Shown here piece by piece: positions 1 to 6,897 of a stretch of 9,659 nucleotides of DNA. Numbering within the stretch: the first letter of the stretch is position 1; every line of letters begins with the position of its first letter. Under the pieces are notes generated by a model, which worked only from the letters and a program-made list of their open reading frames with translations, was not told where the DNA came from and did not search any database. Position numbers and translations under genes: made by a program. The DNA is from an uncultured Lachnospiraceae bacterium (GTDB lineage: Bacteria > Bacillota > Clostridia > Lachnospirales > Lachnospiraceae): assembly GCA_949346185.1 (NCBI GenBank), contig CASGVX010000062.1, positions 1 through 9,659 on the forward strand, written 5' to 3'.

Positions 1-1
1 G

Positions 2-646
2 GTGGAGGTGGCCAGTGACAGGGAGACTATCGTAGATTATAAGGATTACAAGGAAGAGGCTGGCAATATCGGCGAGGTTACATTTGAGATTGAGCCGGAG
101 GGAGCGGATTTATATTTGAATGGAACCCAAGTGGATTATTCTACGCCCGTGACGCTGAATTTCGGAAAGTACAAGCTGGGCGTGGCGCTTTCTGGATATG
201 CTAGTTATACTGGCATTCTGAATGTGAAAAGTTCTTCCGAGACGATAAGCATTTCCTTGGAGGAGGCCAGAAGCTCGGTGAGCAGCGATGCTACGGCAAC
301 GCCCAGCGCGACCAGCACGCCTTCCAGTTCTGATAGCAGCAGCGACACGGTGACCAAGAAGATTGACAGTGCCCATACCATCACGGTTACTGCGCCAGAG
401 GGGGCGGAAGTGTTTGTAGACAACGTGTACAAGGGGATGGCGCCCTGCACGTTTACTAAAATCATTGGCTCGCTAACTATTACCCTCAGTGACTCCGGGT
501 ATGAGACGAAGAGTTATTCCGTAGATATTTTGGATGATGGCAAGAATGCGAAGCTATCCTTTGCCGATTTGGTGAAGGCGGACAGTGATGATAGCGACAC
601 TGGCGCCACCAGTACCCCTAGTAGCACCAGTGGTTCCGGCGAATAG
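2..646 (+). CDS. PEGA-domain protein, C-terminal part (5' end outside the window)
   Basis: The frame is open from the first bases of the window, so the GTG at position 2 is probably internal and the N-terminus (signal peptide or membrane anchor) is not visible. Two PEGA-type beta domains are seen, at about residues 24-88 (with PEGADLYLNG at 32-41) and 125-190 (PEGAEVFVDN at 132-141). Each has the usual later glycine-tyrosine turn (SGYASYTG and SGYETKSY). A Ser/Thr/Asp-rich linker (about 91-118) separates them, and a similar low-complexity tail (about 193-214) ends the protein. PEGA domains are known as extracytoplasmic modules, often on surface or kinase-linked proteins, and the Ser/Thr linkers fit a surface-exposed protein. 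No enzyme domain is visible in this part, so its specific role is unknown. The next gene starts 113 bases downstream with its own ribosome binding site; no clear U-tract terminator lies between. Confidence 0.8.
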   Translation: MEVASDRETIVDYKDYKEEAGNIGEVTFEIEPEGADLYLNGTQVDYSTPVTLNFGKYKLGVALSGYASYTGILNVKSSSETISISLEEARSSVSSDATATPSATSTPSSSDSSSDTVTKKIDSAHTITVTAPEGAEVFVDNVYKGMAPCTFTKIIGSLTITLSDSGYETKSYSVDILDDGKNAKLSFADLVKADSDDSDTGATSTPSSTSGSGE

Positions 647-697
647 TATTTTTATCTTTAATTATAGATACAGTAGGGAATTCCGCATAGTTCCATA

Positions 698-718
698 GGC
701 GACACATTTTCTGTTGCC
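698..718 (+). other. Small hairpin upstream of the phosphoglucomutase gene
   Basis: GGCGACA (698-704) pairs with TGTTGCC (712-718) across a 7-base loop, giving a 7-bp stem with one G-U pair. There is no U-tract after it, so it is not a standard intrinsic terminator. It could be a transcript-end structure for the PEGA gene, part of the 5' leader of the next gene, or chance. Confidence 0.2.
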
Positions 719-745
719 AGAGAATTTGCGAGAGTATAAAGAGAT

Positions 746-751
746 AGGAGG
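746..751 (+). promoter_or_regulatory. Ribosome binding site of the phosphoglucomutase gene
   Basis: A perfect AGGAGG lies 8 bases before the ATG at 760. This fixes the start and supports independent, efficient initiation. A weak sigma-70-like pair upstream (TTGCCA at 714, TATAAA at 735) has a spacer of only 15 bases, so I do not call it a promoter. Confidence 0.85.
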
Positions 752-759
752 ACAAGCAT

Positions 760-2493
760 ATGAATTACAAGGAGAATTATGAGGCGTGGCTATCAAATCC
801 TTATTTTGATTCGGAGACCAAGAAGGAACTGGAATCCATTGCGCAGGATGACAATGAGATTAAGGAGAGGTTCTACAAGGATTTGGAATTTGGCACGGCA
901 GGTCTCAGAGGTGTGATTGGCGCAGGGACGAACAGGATGAACATCTATACTGTTCGCAAGGCTACCCAGGGACTGGCAAACTACATCGTGAAGGCGGGAA
1001 ATGCTGCTCAGGGAGTGGCGATTGCCTTTGATTCCAGAAGGATGTCGCCGGAATTTGCAGATGAGGCGGCGCTTTGCCTGGCGGCCAATGGCATTAAGGC
1101 ATATGTATTTGAATCTCTTCGCCCTACGCCGGAGCTTTCCTATGCGGTGAGGGAATTGAAATGCGTGGCGGGCATCAATATCACCGCCAGCCACAATCCC
1201 CCAGAGTACAATGGATACAAGGTGTACTGGGAGGATGGCGCGCAGATTACCCCGCCCCATGATACGGGAATCATGGACGAGGTGAAGGCTGTGACGGATT
1301 ACGCTGCAGTGAAGACCATGGATAAGGCAGATGCCCAGGCAAAGGGACTGTATGAGCAGATTGGAGCAGAGATTGACGATAAATATATTGCAGAGCTGAA
1401 AAAACAGGTGATTCATATGGACAGCATTCAGGAAGTGGGCAAGGATTTGAAGATTGTCTATACGCCCCTCCATGGCACGGGAAATATTCCCGCCAGAAGA
1501 GTGCTGAAGGAATTGGGATTTGAAAATGTCTATGTCGTGCCGGAACAGGAACTTCCGGACGGAGAGTTCCCCACCGTCAGCTATCCCAACCCGGAGGCGG
1601 CGGAGGCTTTTGAACTGGCATTGAAGCTGGCGAAGGAGAAGGATGCGGATTTGGTGCTGGCCACGGATCCGGATGCGGACCGGCTGGGCGTGTATGTGAA
1701 GGATGCGAAGACAGGGGAATACATTACTCTGACAGGAAATATGTCCGGCTGCCTGCTGGCAGATTATGAGATTTCCCAGAGGAAGGAGACGAAGGGGCTT
1801 CCGGACGACGGAAAGCTGATCAAGACCATCGTGACCTCTAATCTGGCGGATGCCATTGCGGAATATTATGGCGTGGATTTGATAGAAGTCCTGACGGGAT
1901 TTAAGTTTATCGGGCAGCAGATTCTGGGCTTTGAGACCAGTGGAAAGGGAGAATATCTCTTCGGATTCGAGGAGAGCTACGGCTGTCTGATTGGAACCCA
2001 TGCCAGAGACAAGGATGCCATTGTGGCTACGATGGCTCTGTGCGAGGCGGCGGCTTATTATAAGACGAAGGGCATGACGCTGTGGGACGCCATGGTTGCC
2101 ATGTATGAGAGATACGGATACTACAAGGACGATGTGAAGTCCATTACAATGAAGGGAATCGAGGGATTGGAGAAGATTCAGGAGATTATGTCTACCCTCC
2201 GCACCAATCCGCCGAAGGAGATTGGCGGATATCAGGTCACCTCTTTCCGGGATTATCAGGCAGATACGGTGACAGATTTGGCTAGTGGGGCGGTGAAGCC
2301 TACCGGGCTTCCCAAGTCCAATGTGCTGTATTTTGATATGACGGATAATGTATGGATGTGCGTTAGGCCTTCCGGCACGGAGCCGAAGATTAAGTTCTAT
2401 TACGGCGTGGTGGGAGATTCTCTGGAGGATGCTGACAGGAAGTCGAAGGAGATGGCACAGGCCGTGGACAAATTGGTAGATAGCATGTCCTGA
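760..2493 (+). CDS. pgcA: Alpha-phosphoglucomutase / phosphomannomutase
   Basis: A complete 577-residue member of the alpha-D-phosphohexomutase superfamily. It interconverts hexose 1-phosphate and 6-phosphate (glucose, possibly mannose) in the cytoplasm, feeding UDP-glucose and cell-envelope polysaccharide synthesis or glycogen use. All four signature loops are present: catalytic phosphoserine loop TASHNP (142-147, Ser144), metal-binding DPDADR (303-308), sugar-specificity loop GFEESYG (402-408), and phosphate-binding RPSGTEPK (536-543). The early GTAGLRG motif (45-51) is also intact. The length fits the long Firmicute PgcA/YhxB type rather than the roughly 450-residue GlmM/ManB type. An AGGAGG sits 8 bases before the ATG. 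It stands alone between the PEGA gene and the adenylation gene, with a hairpin after it. Substrate preference between glucose and mannose cannot be read with certainty; the symbol follows the Bacillus homologue. Confidence 0.95.
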   Translation: MNYKENYEAWLSNPYFDSETKKELESIAQDDNEIKERFYKDLEFGTAGLRGVIGAGTNRMNIYTVRKATQGLANYIVKAGNAAQGVAIAFDSRRMSPEFADEAALCLAANGIKAYVFESLRPTPELSYAVRELKCVAGINITASHNPPEYNGYKVYWEDGAQITPPHDTGIMDEVKAVTDYAAVKTMDKADAQAKGLYEQIGAEIDDKYIAELKKQVIHMDSIQEVGKDLKIVYTPLHGTGNIPARRVLKELGFENVYVVPEQELPDGEFPTVSYPNPEAAEAFELALKLAKEKDADLVLATDPDADRLGVYVKDAKTGEYITLTGNMSGCLLADYEISQRKETKGLPDDGKLIKTIVTSNLADAIAEYYGVDLIEVLTGFKFIGQQILGFETSGKGEYLFGFEESYGCLIGTHARDKDAIVATMALCEAAAYYKTKGMTLWDAMVAMYERYGYYKDDVKSITMKGIEGLEKIQEIMSTLRTNPPKEIGGYQVTSFRDYQADTVTDLASGAVKPTGLPKSNVLYFDMTDNVWMCVRPSGTEPKIKFYYGVVGDSLEDADRKSKEMAQAVDKLVDSMS

Positions 2494-2546
2494 ATGGCTG
2501 TAAATAGCAATTATGAATTTAATGCGAATGAATAGGTAGTTATCGA

Positions 2547-2574
2547 GAAAGCGGAGGAGCGATCCTCTGCTTTC
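2547..2574 (+). terminator. Terminator-like hairpin after the phosphoglucomutase gene
   Basis: GAAAGCGGAGGA (2547-2558) pairs with TCCTCTGCTTTC (2563-2574) around a GCGA tetraloop of the GNRA class. The stem is 12 bp with one G-U pair. It lies 53 bases after the stop codon, where a transcription terminator would be expected. The U-tract is poor (CCTTGCGC follows), so termination may be factor-assisted or the structure may instead protect the 3' end of the transcript. Confidence 0.5.
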
Positions 2575-2674
2575 CCTTGCGCAAAAATAAATGAAAGCCC
2601 ATTGGCATTGGCGGGACGATGATGCGGAAGGCAATGCGTTGGCTTTGATAAAATAAGAGAAGGAAAGAGAAACC

Positions 2675-4090
2675 ATGCAGACAAATGTATTAGAATATTT
2701 GGAGGAAACGGTGGAAAGGCTGCCGGATAAGATGGCCTTCGGGGATGAGGAAGTACAGCTTACCTTTCGGGAAGTTTATGACCGCGCCAGAAGCATTGGT
2801 TCCCTTTTGGCGGCTTGCGGGGCAGAGAAAGAACCGGTGATAGTATATATGAAGAAGTCGCCCTGTGCGCTTACCGCTTTCTTCGGCGTGATTTACAGCG
2901 GATGCTACTATGTGCCCATTGACGAGGAAATGCCTCGCAGGAGGATGGAACTGATTCTGGAAAATACGCAGGCGAAATATCTGATTTATGATGAGAGCAC
3001 TAGGGAGAAGGCGGAGAAATTAGGTTTTTCCGGCAGGATGCTATCCTATGAGGAAGGGATTTCTACAGGAGTAGAATATAATGTGCTGCGCAGGATTCGA
3101 GAGAATGCTTTGGACATGGATGCCATCTATGTGCTCTTTACTTCCGGCTCTACTGGCGTGCCGAAGGGCGTGGTGGGCTATCACAGGGGTGTCATTGACT
3201 ACATAGAAACCTTGTCGGAGGTGCTAGGCTTTGGGGAGGATAGCGTATTTGGCAACCAGACGCCCTTGTATCTGGATGCCTGCATGAAGGAAGTGTATCC
3301 CACTCTGAAGTTTGGCGCCTCTACTTGGCTCATACCAAAGGAATGCTTTATGCTTCCGGTGAAATTGGTAGAATTTCTCAACGAACATCAAATAAATACC
3401 ATCTGTTGGGTGGTTTCGGCATTGACAATGATATCAGCATTTGGTACATTTGACACTGTACAGCCGAAATATCTGCGCACAGTTGCCTTTGGGAGCGAGG
3501 TCTTCCCTATCAAGCAGTTTAATCTGTGGAAGGAGACGCTGCCTCAGGCAGATTTTTACAATCTGTATGGGCCCACCGAGGCCACGGGCATGAGTTGCTA
3601 TTACCATGCGAATCGACTTTTTGAGGAGAAGGAGTCCATTCCCATCGGAAAGCCATTTCCCAATACCCAGATACTTTTGCTGGATGGGGAGGGGCGGGAA
3701 GTGCCGTCAGGGGAGACTGGCGAGATTTGCATTCGGGGAACTTGCCTGACCCATGGTTATTATAATAATCCTGAAAAGACAGCGGAGGCCTTTACCCAGA
3801 ATCCGCTGAATCCATGTTTTCCAGATTGGATTTACCGCACGGGAGACTTGGGATATTGGAATCCCCAAGGGGAGTTGGTATTCTCGTCCAGGAAGGATTA
3901 TCAGATTAAGCATATGGGGCATCGGATTGAATTGGGAGAGATTGAGGCGGATGTGAACTTCATGGACGGGGTGAAAGCCTGCTGCTGCATTTTCATCAAG
4001 GAGACCAAGAAGATTGTGCTCTTCTATGTGGGGGACTTGGAGAAAGGGGAACTTACCATGGAGCTGACGATGCATTGCAGGAAATCGTGA
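2675..4090 (+). CDS. Amino-acid adenylation (AMP-binding) protein, C-terminally truncated, DltA/NRPS-like
   Basis: A 471-residue ANL-superfamily adenylation domain that would activate an amino acid with ATP and load it on a carrier protein. Core motifs are in order: A3 FTSGSTGVPKG (155-165), the A4 region with a conserved Asp (TPLYLDACMKE, 197-207), A5 NLYGPTEA (297-304), A7 YRTGDLG (387-393) and A8 KDYQIKHMGHRIELGEIE (407-424). Asp201 aligns with the aspartate that holds the substrate amino group in amino-acid-activating members, so an amino acid substrate is likely; its identity is unknown. The stand-alone form resembles DltA (D-alanyl carrier ligase). The normal C-terminal subdomain stops after FYVGDLEKGELTMEL; the remaining seven residues are unrelated and the A10 NGK lysine needed for adenylation is absent. 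The start has a good AGAAGGAAAG site about 7 bases upstream. No carrier protein gene follows. It is probably defective, possibly retaining some half-reaction activity. Confidence 0.85.
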   Translation: MQTNVLEYLEETVERLPDKMAFGDEEVQLTFREVYDRARSIGSLLAACGAEKEPVIVYMKKSPCALTAFFGVIYSGCYYVPIDEEMPRRRMELILENTQAKYLIYDESTREKAEKLGFSGRMLSYEEGISTGVEYNVLRRIRENALDMDAIYVLFTSGSTGVPKGVVGYHRGVIDYIETLSEVLGFGEDSVFGNQTPLYLDACMKEVYPTLKFGASTWLIPKECFMLPVKLVEFLNEHQINTICWVVSALTMISAFGTFDTVQPKYLRTVAFGSEVFPIKQFNLWKETLPQADFYNLYGPTEATGMSCYYHANRLFEEKESIPIGKPFPNTQILLLDGEGREVPSGETGEICIRGTCLTHGYYNNPEKTAEAFTQNPLNPCFPDWIYRTGDLGYWNPQGELVFSSRKDYQIKHMGHRIELGEIEADVNFMDGVKACCCIFIKETKKIVLFYVGDLEKGELTMELTMHCRKS

Positions 4091-4092
4091 TG
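4057..4092 (+). other. Probable deletion junction joining two truncated genes, with TGATG stop-start overlap
   Basis: Adenylation-domain similarity ends around position 4065 (GELTMEL), and racemase-family similarity begins in another frame around 4066-4075. The adenylation frame ends at TGA 4088-4090, which overlaps an ATG at 4090-4092 in the racemase frame. An AGGAAA lies 5 bases before that ATG. The truncated state of both partners points to a deletion that removed the end of one gene, anything in between, and the start of the other. Confidence 0.6.
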
Positions 4093-4368
4093 GATATCAT
4101 CTATGGACAGATTAAGAAGGATGCCCCAATACGGTGGAAAGATGTGGAGCGGGTGTGCGATGCCCTGATAGGGCAGGGAGCGGAAAAAATCATCTTGGGC
4201 TGTACGGAACTTCCCCTCTTGAAGAAATCTGTCTGGCGGGCGGAGAATGATGCTTTGAGCCGCATGCTTTTTGGGGAGTGCATTGATGTACTGGAAGTGC
4301 TGGCTCAGAAGGCGGTGCTGGAGAGCGGTGCGGCACTGAAGGAGGAGTTTCAGGATGTGATTGGGTGA
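4075..4368 (+). pseudogene. Aspartate/glutamate racemase family, C-terminal remnant
   Basis: This 97-residue open frame (TTG at 4075, or ATG at 4090 giving 92 residues) matches only the last part of the Asp/Glu racemase family, usually about 230-250 residues. Visible are the helix before the active site (QEIVMDIIYGQIKKD), the second catalytic-cysteine motif LGCTELP (41-47, Cys43), and the usual C-terminal helix ECIDVLEVLAQKAVLESG (68-85). The N-terminal half with the first catalytic cysteine is missing, so racemase activity is not expected. The intact protein would have interconverted L- and D-forms of an amino acid. It may still be translated, coupled to the adenylation gene through the TGATG overlap. 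Its 3' end overlaps the opposing gene by 19 bases. Family assignment is firm; the alternative that a complete gene was split by an assembly error cannot be excluded. Confidence 0.7.
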
Positions 4369-5354
4369 AGGGGTGCGAAGGATTTTATCAGTGCCCCCAG
4401 CCCCAGTACCAGCAGAATGCCTCCTGCCAGAGAAAGCCGCCCTCCCTTTTTTTGGCATGCCAGTTCCCATGCCTCGATGGAAGACTTCCAGGCATTCCTA
4501 GCCAGTGCCGCTGCCTTTTGGTGTTCTTGGAAGTTCTGCTTCCAGCCCTGGAAATCAGACCATTGGCTCGGTATCATCTCCCGGAACCAGGAGAAGCCGT
4601 GAAGGTAATCCCAGCGCAGCACTTGGGCGGATAGATTATTTTGCAGGAGAAAGCTTTCCCCGGCCACATGCCGATCCTCTCCGTCTTTTAGGGAAATATT
4701 GATGCGATTGAGATGCAGTCTCTCTATCATTTCAGGGAGCCTGCCCACCTGTACCATAAGCAGGCGGGCGGGCTCTTGTGCTACGCCCCGCACAGTCCAT
4801 GTGCTGTCTTGCCATGTGATTTTCTGTCCCTCTGCGTGGCAATCGCCGAAGAGTTCTTCCGCCAGCTTCTGGCCGATGATGCAGCCCTCTTTATCTTGGG
4901 GCGTAAGATTCTTCCCTATGGGGAGGAGGCATTGGGAGGGGCCGCAGACGGCAATCACGTTTCCGCTTGCGTTTCTGCCACTGGATGTTCCCGCGAGTGT
5001 TTCCTCCTTCCATTCTCTCCATGCCGCAAAGGAACGCTTCGTTCCGCTGGAGTCCCCCTCTTCATCTGAAAGGGCGTCTTCTGCCAAAGCATCCCCTGAC
5101 AAGGCAGACTGCAGCCATTCTCCCGAAAAACTTTCCTCTCCTGATTGAATCGTCAGGGTTTGGAAAATGCACTCTCCTTTTTTGCTCCATGAACGCCCTT
5201 TTGCGATGCATATAGTCGCAAGAATAATGAGAAATATTGCCGCCAGAATCCCCTTGCTGCTCGTTTTCTTTCTGACAATTCCTATCTGATTGTCCCATGC
5301 AATCGCCGTCTTTCCCTCTCTTTTCCAGTTTAGAATCTTTCCGCTTAATTTCAT
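4350..5354 (-). CDS. Reduced MacB-like ABC transporter protein (extracytoplasmic core domain with two TM segments)
   Basis: A 334-residue membrane protein with one N-terminal TM segment (about 36-52), a large extracytoplasmic region, and one C-terminal TM segment (about 308-325). The middle carries a MacB periplasmic-core-type block: GQKLAEELFG (161-170) followed by GQKITWQDSTWTVRGVAQEP (176-195), the usual arrangement in MacB/FtsX-type permeases. The normal MacB/FtsX permease has a C-terminal bundle of three TM helices; here only one is present, and no ATPase is adjacent. Residues 83-104 form a low-complexity Ala/Leu/Ser/Asp stretch with an internal repeat (ALSGDAL, DALSDEE). The start is supported by GGAGG, 10 bases before the ATG. 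It lies 89 bases after the HlyD-like gene and likely works with it. It could be a complete accessory subunit or a gene shortened at its 3' end by the nearby rearrangement. Confidence 0.65.
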   Translation of the reverse strand: MKLSGKILNWKREGKTAIAWDNQIGIVRKKTSSKGILAAIFLIILATICIAKGRSWSKKGECIFQTLTIQSGEESFSGEWLQSALSGDALAEDALSDEEGDSSGTKRSFAAWREWKEETLAGTSSGRNASGNVIAVCGPSQCLLPIGKNLTPQDKEGCIIGQKLAEELFGDCHAEGQKITWQDSTWTVRGVAQEPARLLMVQVGRLPEMIERLHLNRINISLKDGEDRHVAGESFLLQNNLSAQVLRWDYLHGFSWFREMIPSQWSDFQGWKQNFQEHQKAAALARNAWKSSIEAWELACQKKGGRLSLAGGILLVLGLGALIKSFAPLHPITS

Positions 5355-5364
5355 TTTGATTCTT

Positions 5365-5391
5365 CCTCCATGTCAAGGATTTCTGCCCTTT
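5365..5391. repeat. Direct repeat, copy 1 (carries the ribosome binding site of the MacB-like gene)
   Basis: CCTCCATGTCAAGGATTTCT at 5365-5384 is repeated exactly at 5414-5433. The match continues through GCCCTT with a one-base indel. On the minus strand this copy supplies the GGAGG used by the MacB-like gene, and an ATG in it opens a six-residue frame whose stop overlaps that gene's start (ATGA, 5351-5354). Confidence 0.9.
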
Positions 5392-5420
5392 GCCTGTTCC
5401 TTCTCCTTTGTTGCCTCCAT
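5373..5420 (-). other. Possible 15-codon micro-ORF between the HlyD-like and MacB-like genes
   Basis: On the minus strand an ATG inside repeat copy 2 opens a 15-residue frame (MEATKEKEQAKGRNP) that ends with TGA inside copy 1. It has no good ribosome binding site directly upstream. It could be a leader peptide, the remnant of a lost gene start, or chance. Confidence 0.2.
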
Positions 5421-5440
5421 GTCAAGGATTTCTTGCCCTT
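5414..5440. repeat. Direct repeat, copy 2
   Basis: Exact 20-base match to copy 1 followed by a near-match, with 49 bases between equivalent positions. It lies just after the stop codon of the HlyD-like gene. The arrangement suggests a short tandem duplication of an intergenic unit that included a ribosome binding site, or the footprint of a deleted gene start. Confidence 0.9.
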
Positions 5441-5443
5441 CTT

Positions 5444-6856
5444 CTACTCGCTCTCTTTTTCTATTAGCCGTATTCGGTCGCCAGCCTTCACGAAACTTTC
5501 CGCATCCGTGATGATTTTGCTGTTTTCCTTGATTCCATCAGATTCCAGAGCCGCATAGGAATCATTTTGCTCCAGCACCTTTACCTCTATTTTTCTTGCC
5601 ACCTGCTGTTTCCCCAGTACAGTATCTTCTGTTTCCGCCGCCAGGATATATTTTTTCCCATTGTCATTATAAATGGCCGTCAAAGGCAGGGTGCAGGGAT
5701 AATTTTCAGATTCCTGCACCAAGGCCATGGAAATGGTTTCCCCTAGGGAGAAGGTATCGGCAGGCAGCAGGGCGGTCACATTCATAAATTCTTTATTCTC
5801 ATCCAGCTCCATGGAGGCAATGGGCGCTTCCACTTGGTTGCCGGCTGATTCCAAGGTGACAGTATCTCCCACAGACATATACTTTGCGTCTTTCGGCGCG
5901 ATCTGCCCTATAAATTTTAGTCCTGCTCTGTCATCTGTCATGGTAAAGATTGCGGTGTCTAGAGTTTTCTGACCCACGCCTGTCAACACTGCCGTAATCA
6001 CGCCGCCTTCTGATGCCGTAATCATGCCCTTCCCTTTCTTTAGTGCGGATAGTTTTCTAATCTTATGATTAAGTTTCTGTATCGAAATATCGTTGATATC
6101 GTCGGTATGGTCGGTGGCAGGGGTGGCCATGGCATCCTCAATCGCCCTTTTTGCCGTCTGCTTTTCTGCATCAGCAGTCTTCTGCAATTCTGCCAGAATA
6201 TTCCTCTGCTCGGAAAGTGCTGCTTCCAGTGACGTTAGGGTTTCTTTTTCCTTTTCCACTTTCTGGCGCAGGGGTGCTTTCTTTTTTTCTGTTTCCGTCT
6301 GTACTTTTTTCAGTGCGGTTCGGGCATTCCGAAGGGCGTCTTTTCCTTTTTGGCAGGCTCGTTGGGCTTTGTTCACTGCTGTCCGTGCCTTACGGATGGC
6401 TTGATTGTTTTTCTGTATGATTTGATGGTAGTCAGACTTTGCTCGGGCTGCTGCTTTTCGCTTGCTTTGCTGCTCCTGTCGCCTGTTCTGCTCCAATGCC
6501 TGATTCTGCAGTTCTAACGCCCTTTTCTCGCCGACAACGTCCTCAAATTGTTCTTCTAGGTGCGCCAGATCAAGTATTGCCAGCACATCTCCTTTCTCTA
6601 CTCGCTGCCCCGCATTGACCAGAACGCTTCTCACCAGAATATCCGGCTGAGTTAAGACGGATATTTCTCGGTTTTTCTCTGCCCTGCCCTCGGCAGAAAT
6701 TGCATGCTGTATCTTTCGGGAGGCAGGTGTGCTGACGCTTACTTTAGCCACGGTAATGGAATCAGTGGCTCTGGATATCACGGTAAAAAGGAACATGGCC
6801 GCTAGGAGAACGCCCAGTCCTTTTAGCCAGAATGTGGCATGTTTCATATTCTGCAT
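5444..6856 (-). CDS. HlyD/RND-type membrane fusion (periplasmic adaptor) protein
   Basis: A 470-residue secreted adaptor with one N-terminal TM anchor (about 11-29). A biotinyl-lipoyl first half is at about 53-98 (ILVRSVLVNAGQRVEKGDVLAILD), and a long charged Lys/Glu/Ala/Gln-rich coiled coil spans about 100-245. The second lipoyl half follows at about 279-297 (ITASEGGVITAVLTGVGQ), then beta-barrel and membrane-proximal domains, with IGQIAPKDAKYMSVGDTVTLES near 316-337 and PLTAIYNDNGKKYIL near 391-404. In Gram-positive bacteria such adaptors sit on the outer face of the membrane and partner MacB/FtsX-type ABC exporters. That fits the MacB-like gene next to it, and the two probably form one complex with an ATPase encoded elsewhere. 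It starts 41 bases after the MalG-like gene. The ribosome binding site (AAGGAGTT) lies only about 2 bases from the ATG at 6856, so the in-frame ATG at 6847 is a possible alternative start. Substrate unknown. Confidence 0.88.
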   Translation of the reverse strand: MQNMKHATFWLKGLGVLLAAMFLFTVISRATDSITVAKVSVSTPASRKIQHAISAEGRAEKNREISVLTQPDILVRSVLVNAGQRVEKGDVLAILDLAHLEEQFEDVVGEKRALELQNQALEQNRRQEQQSKRKAAARAKSDYHQIIQKNNQAIRKARTAVNKAQRACQKGKDALRNARTALKKVQTETEKKKAPLRQKVEKEKETLTSLEAALSEQRNILAELQKTADAEKQTAKRAIEDAMATPATDHTDDINDISIQKLNHKIRKLSALKKGKGMITASEGGVITAVLTGVGQKTLDTAIFTMTDDRAGLKFIGQIAPKDAKYMSVGDTVTLESAGNQVEAPIASMELDENKEFMNVTALLPADTFSLGETISMALVQESENYPCTLPLTAIYNDNGKKYILAAETEDTVLGKQQVARKIEVKVLEQNDSYAALESDGIKENSKIITDAESFVKAGDRIRLIEKESE

Positions 6857-6897
6857 AACTCCTTCCTTCTATATGATATTGCTTCGGCGGTTAGCTT

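Noticed and set aside
38..55. DYKDYKEE in the PEGA protein resembling a FLAG epitope.
   Set aside because: Only four residues match and the context is a natural protein; no vector sequence is present.
2580..2674. A promoter for the adenylation gene, suggested by the AT-rich GATAAAAT near 2648.
   Set aside because: No -35-like hexamer at a suitable distance.
793..2676. A 627-codon open frame on the minus strand opposite the phosphoglucomutase gene.
   Set aside because: Its product is rich in His, Arg, Ile and Leu with no recognisable domain, and it is explained by the codon bias of the plus-strand gene, which has every catalytic motif.
5365..5440. TTGACA on the minus strand in both repeat copies, resembling a -35 box.
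   Set aside because: No -10 box lies 16-18 bases downstream in the gap; the only AT-rich candidate falls inside the MacB-like gene start.
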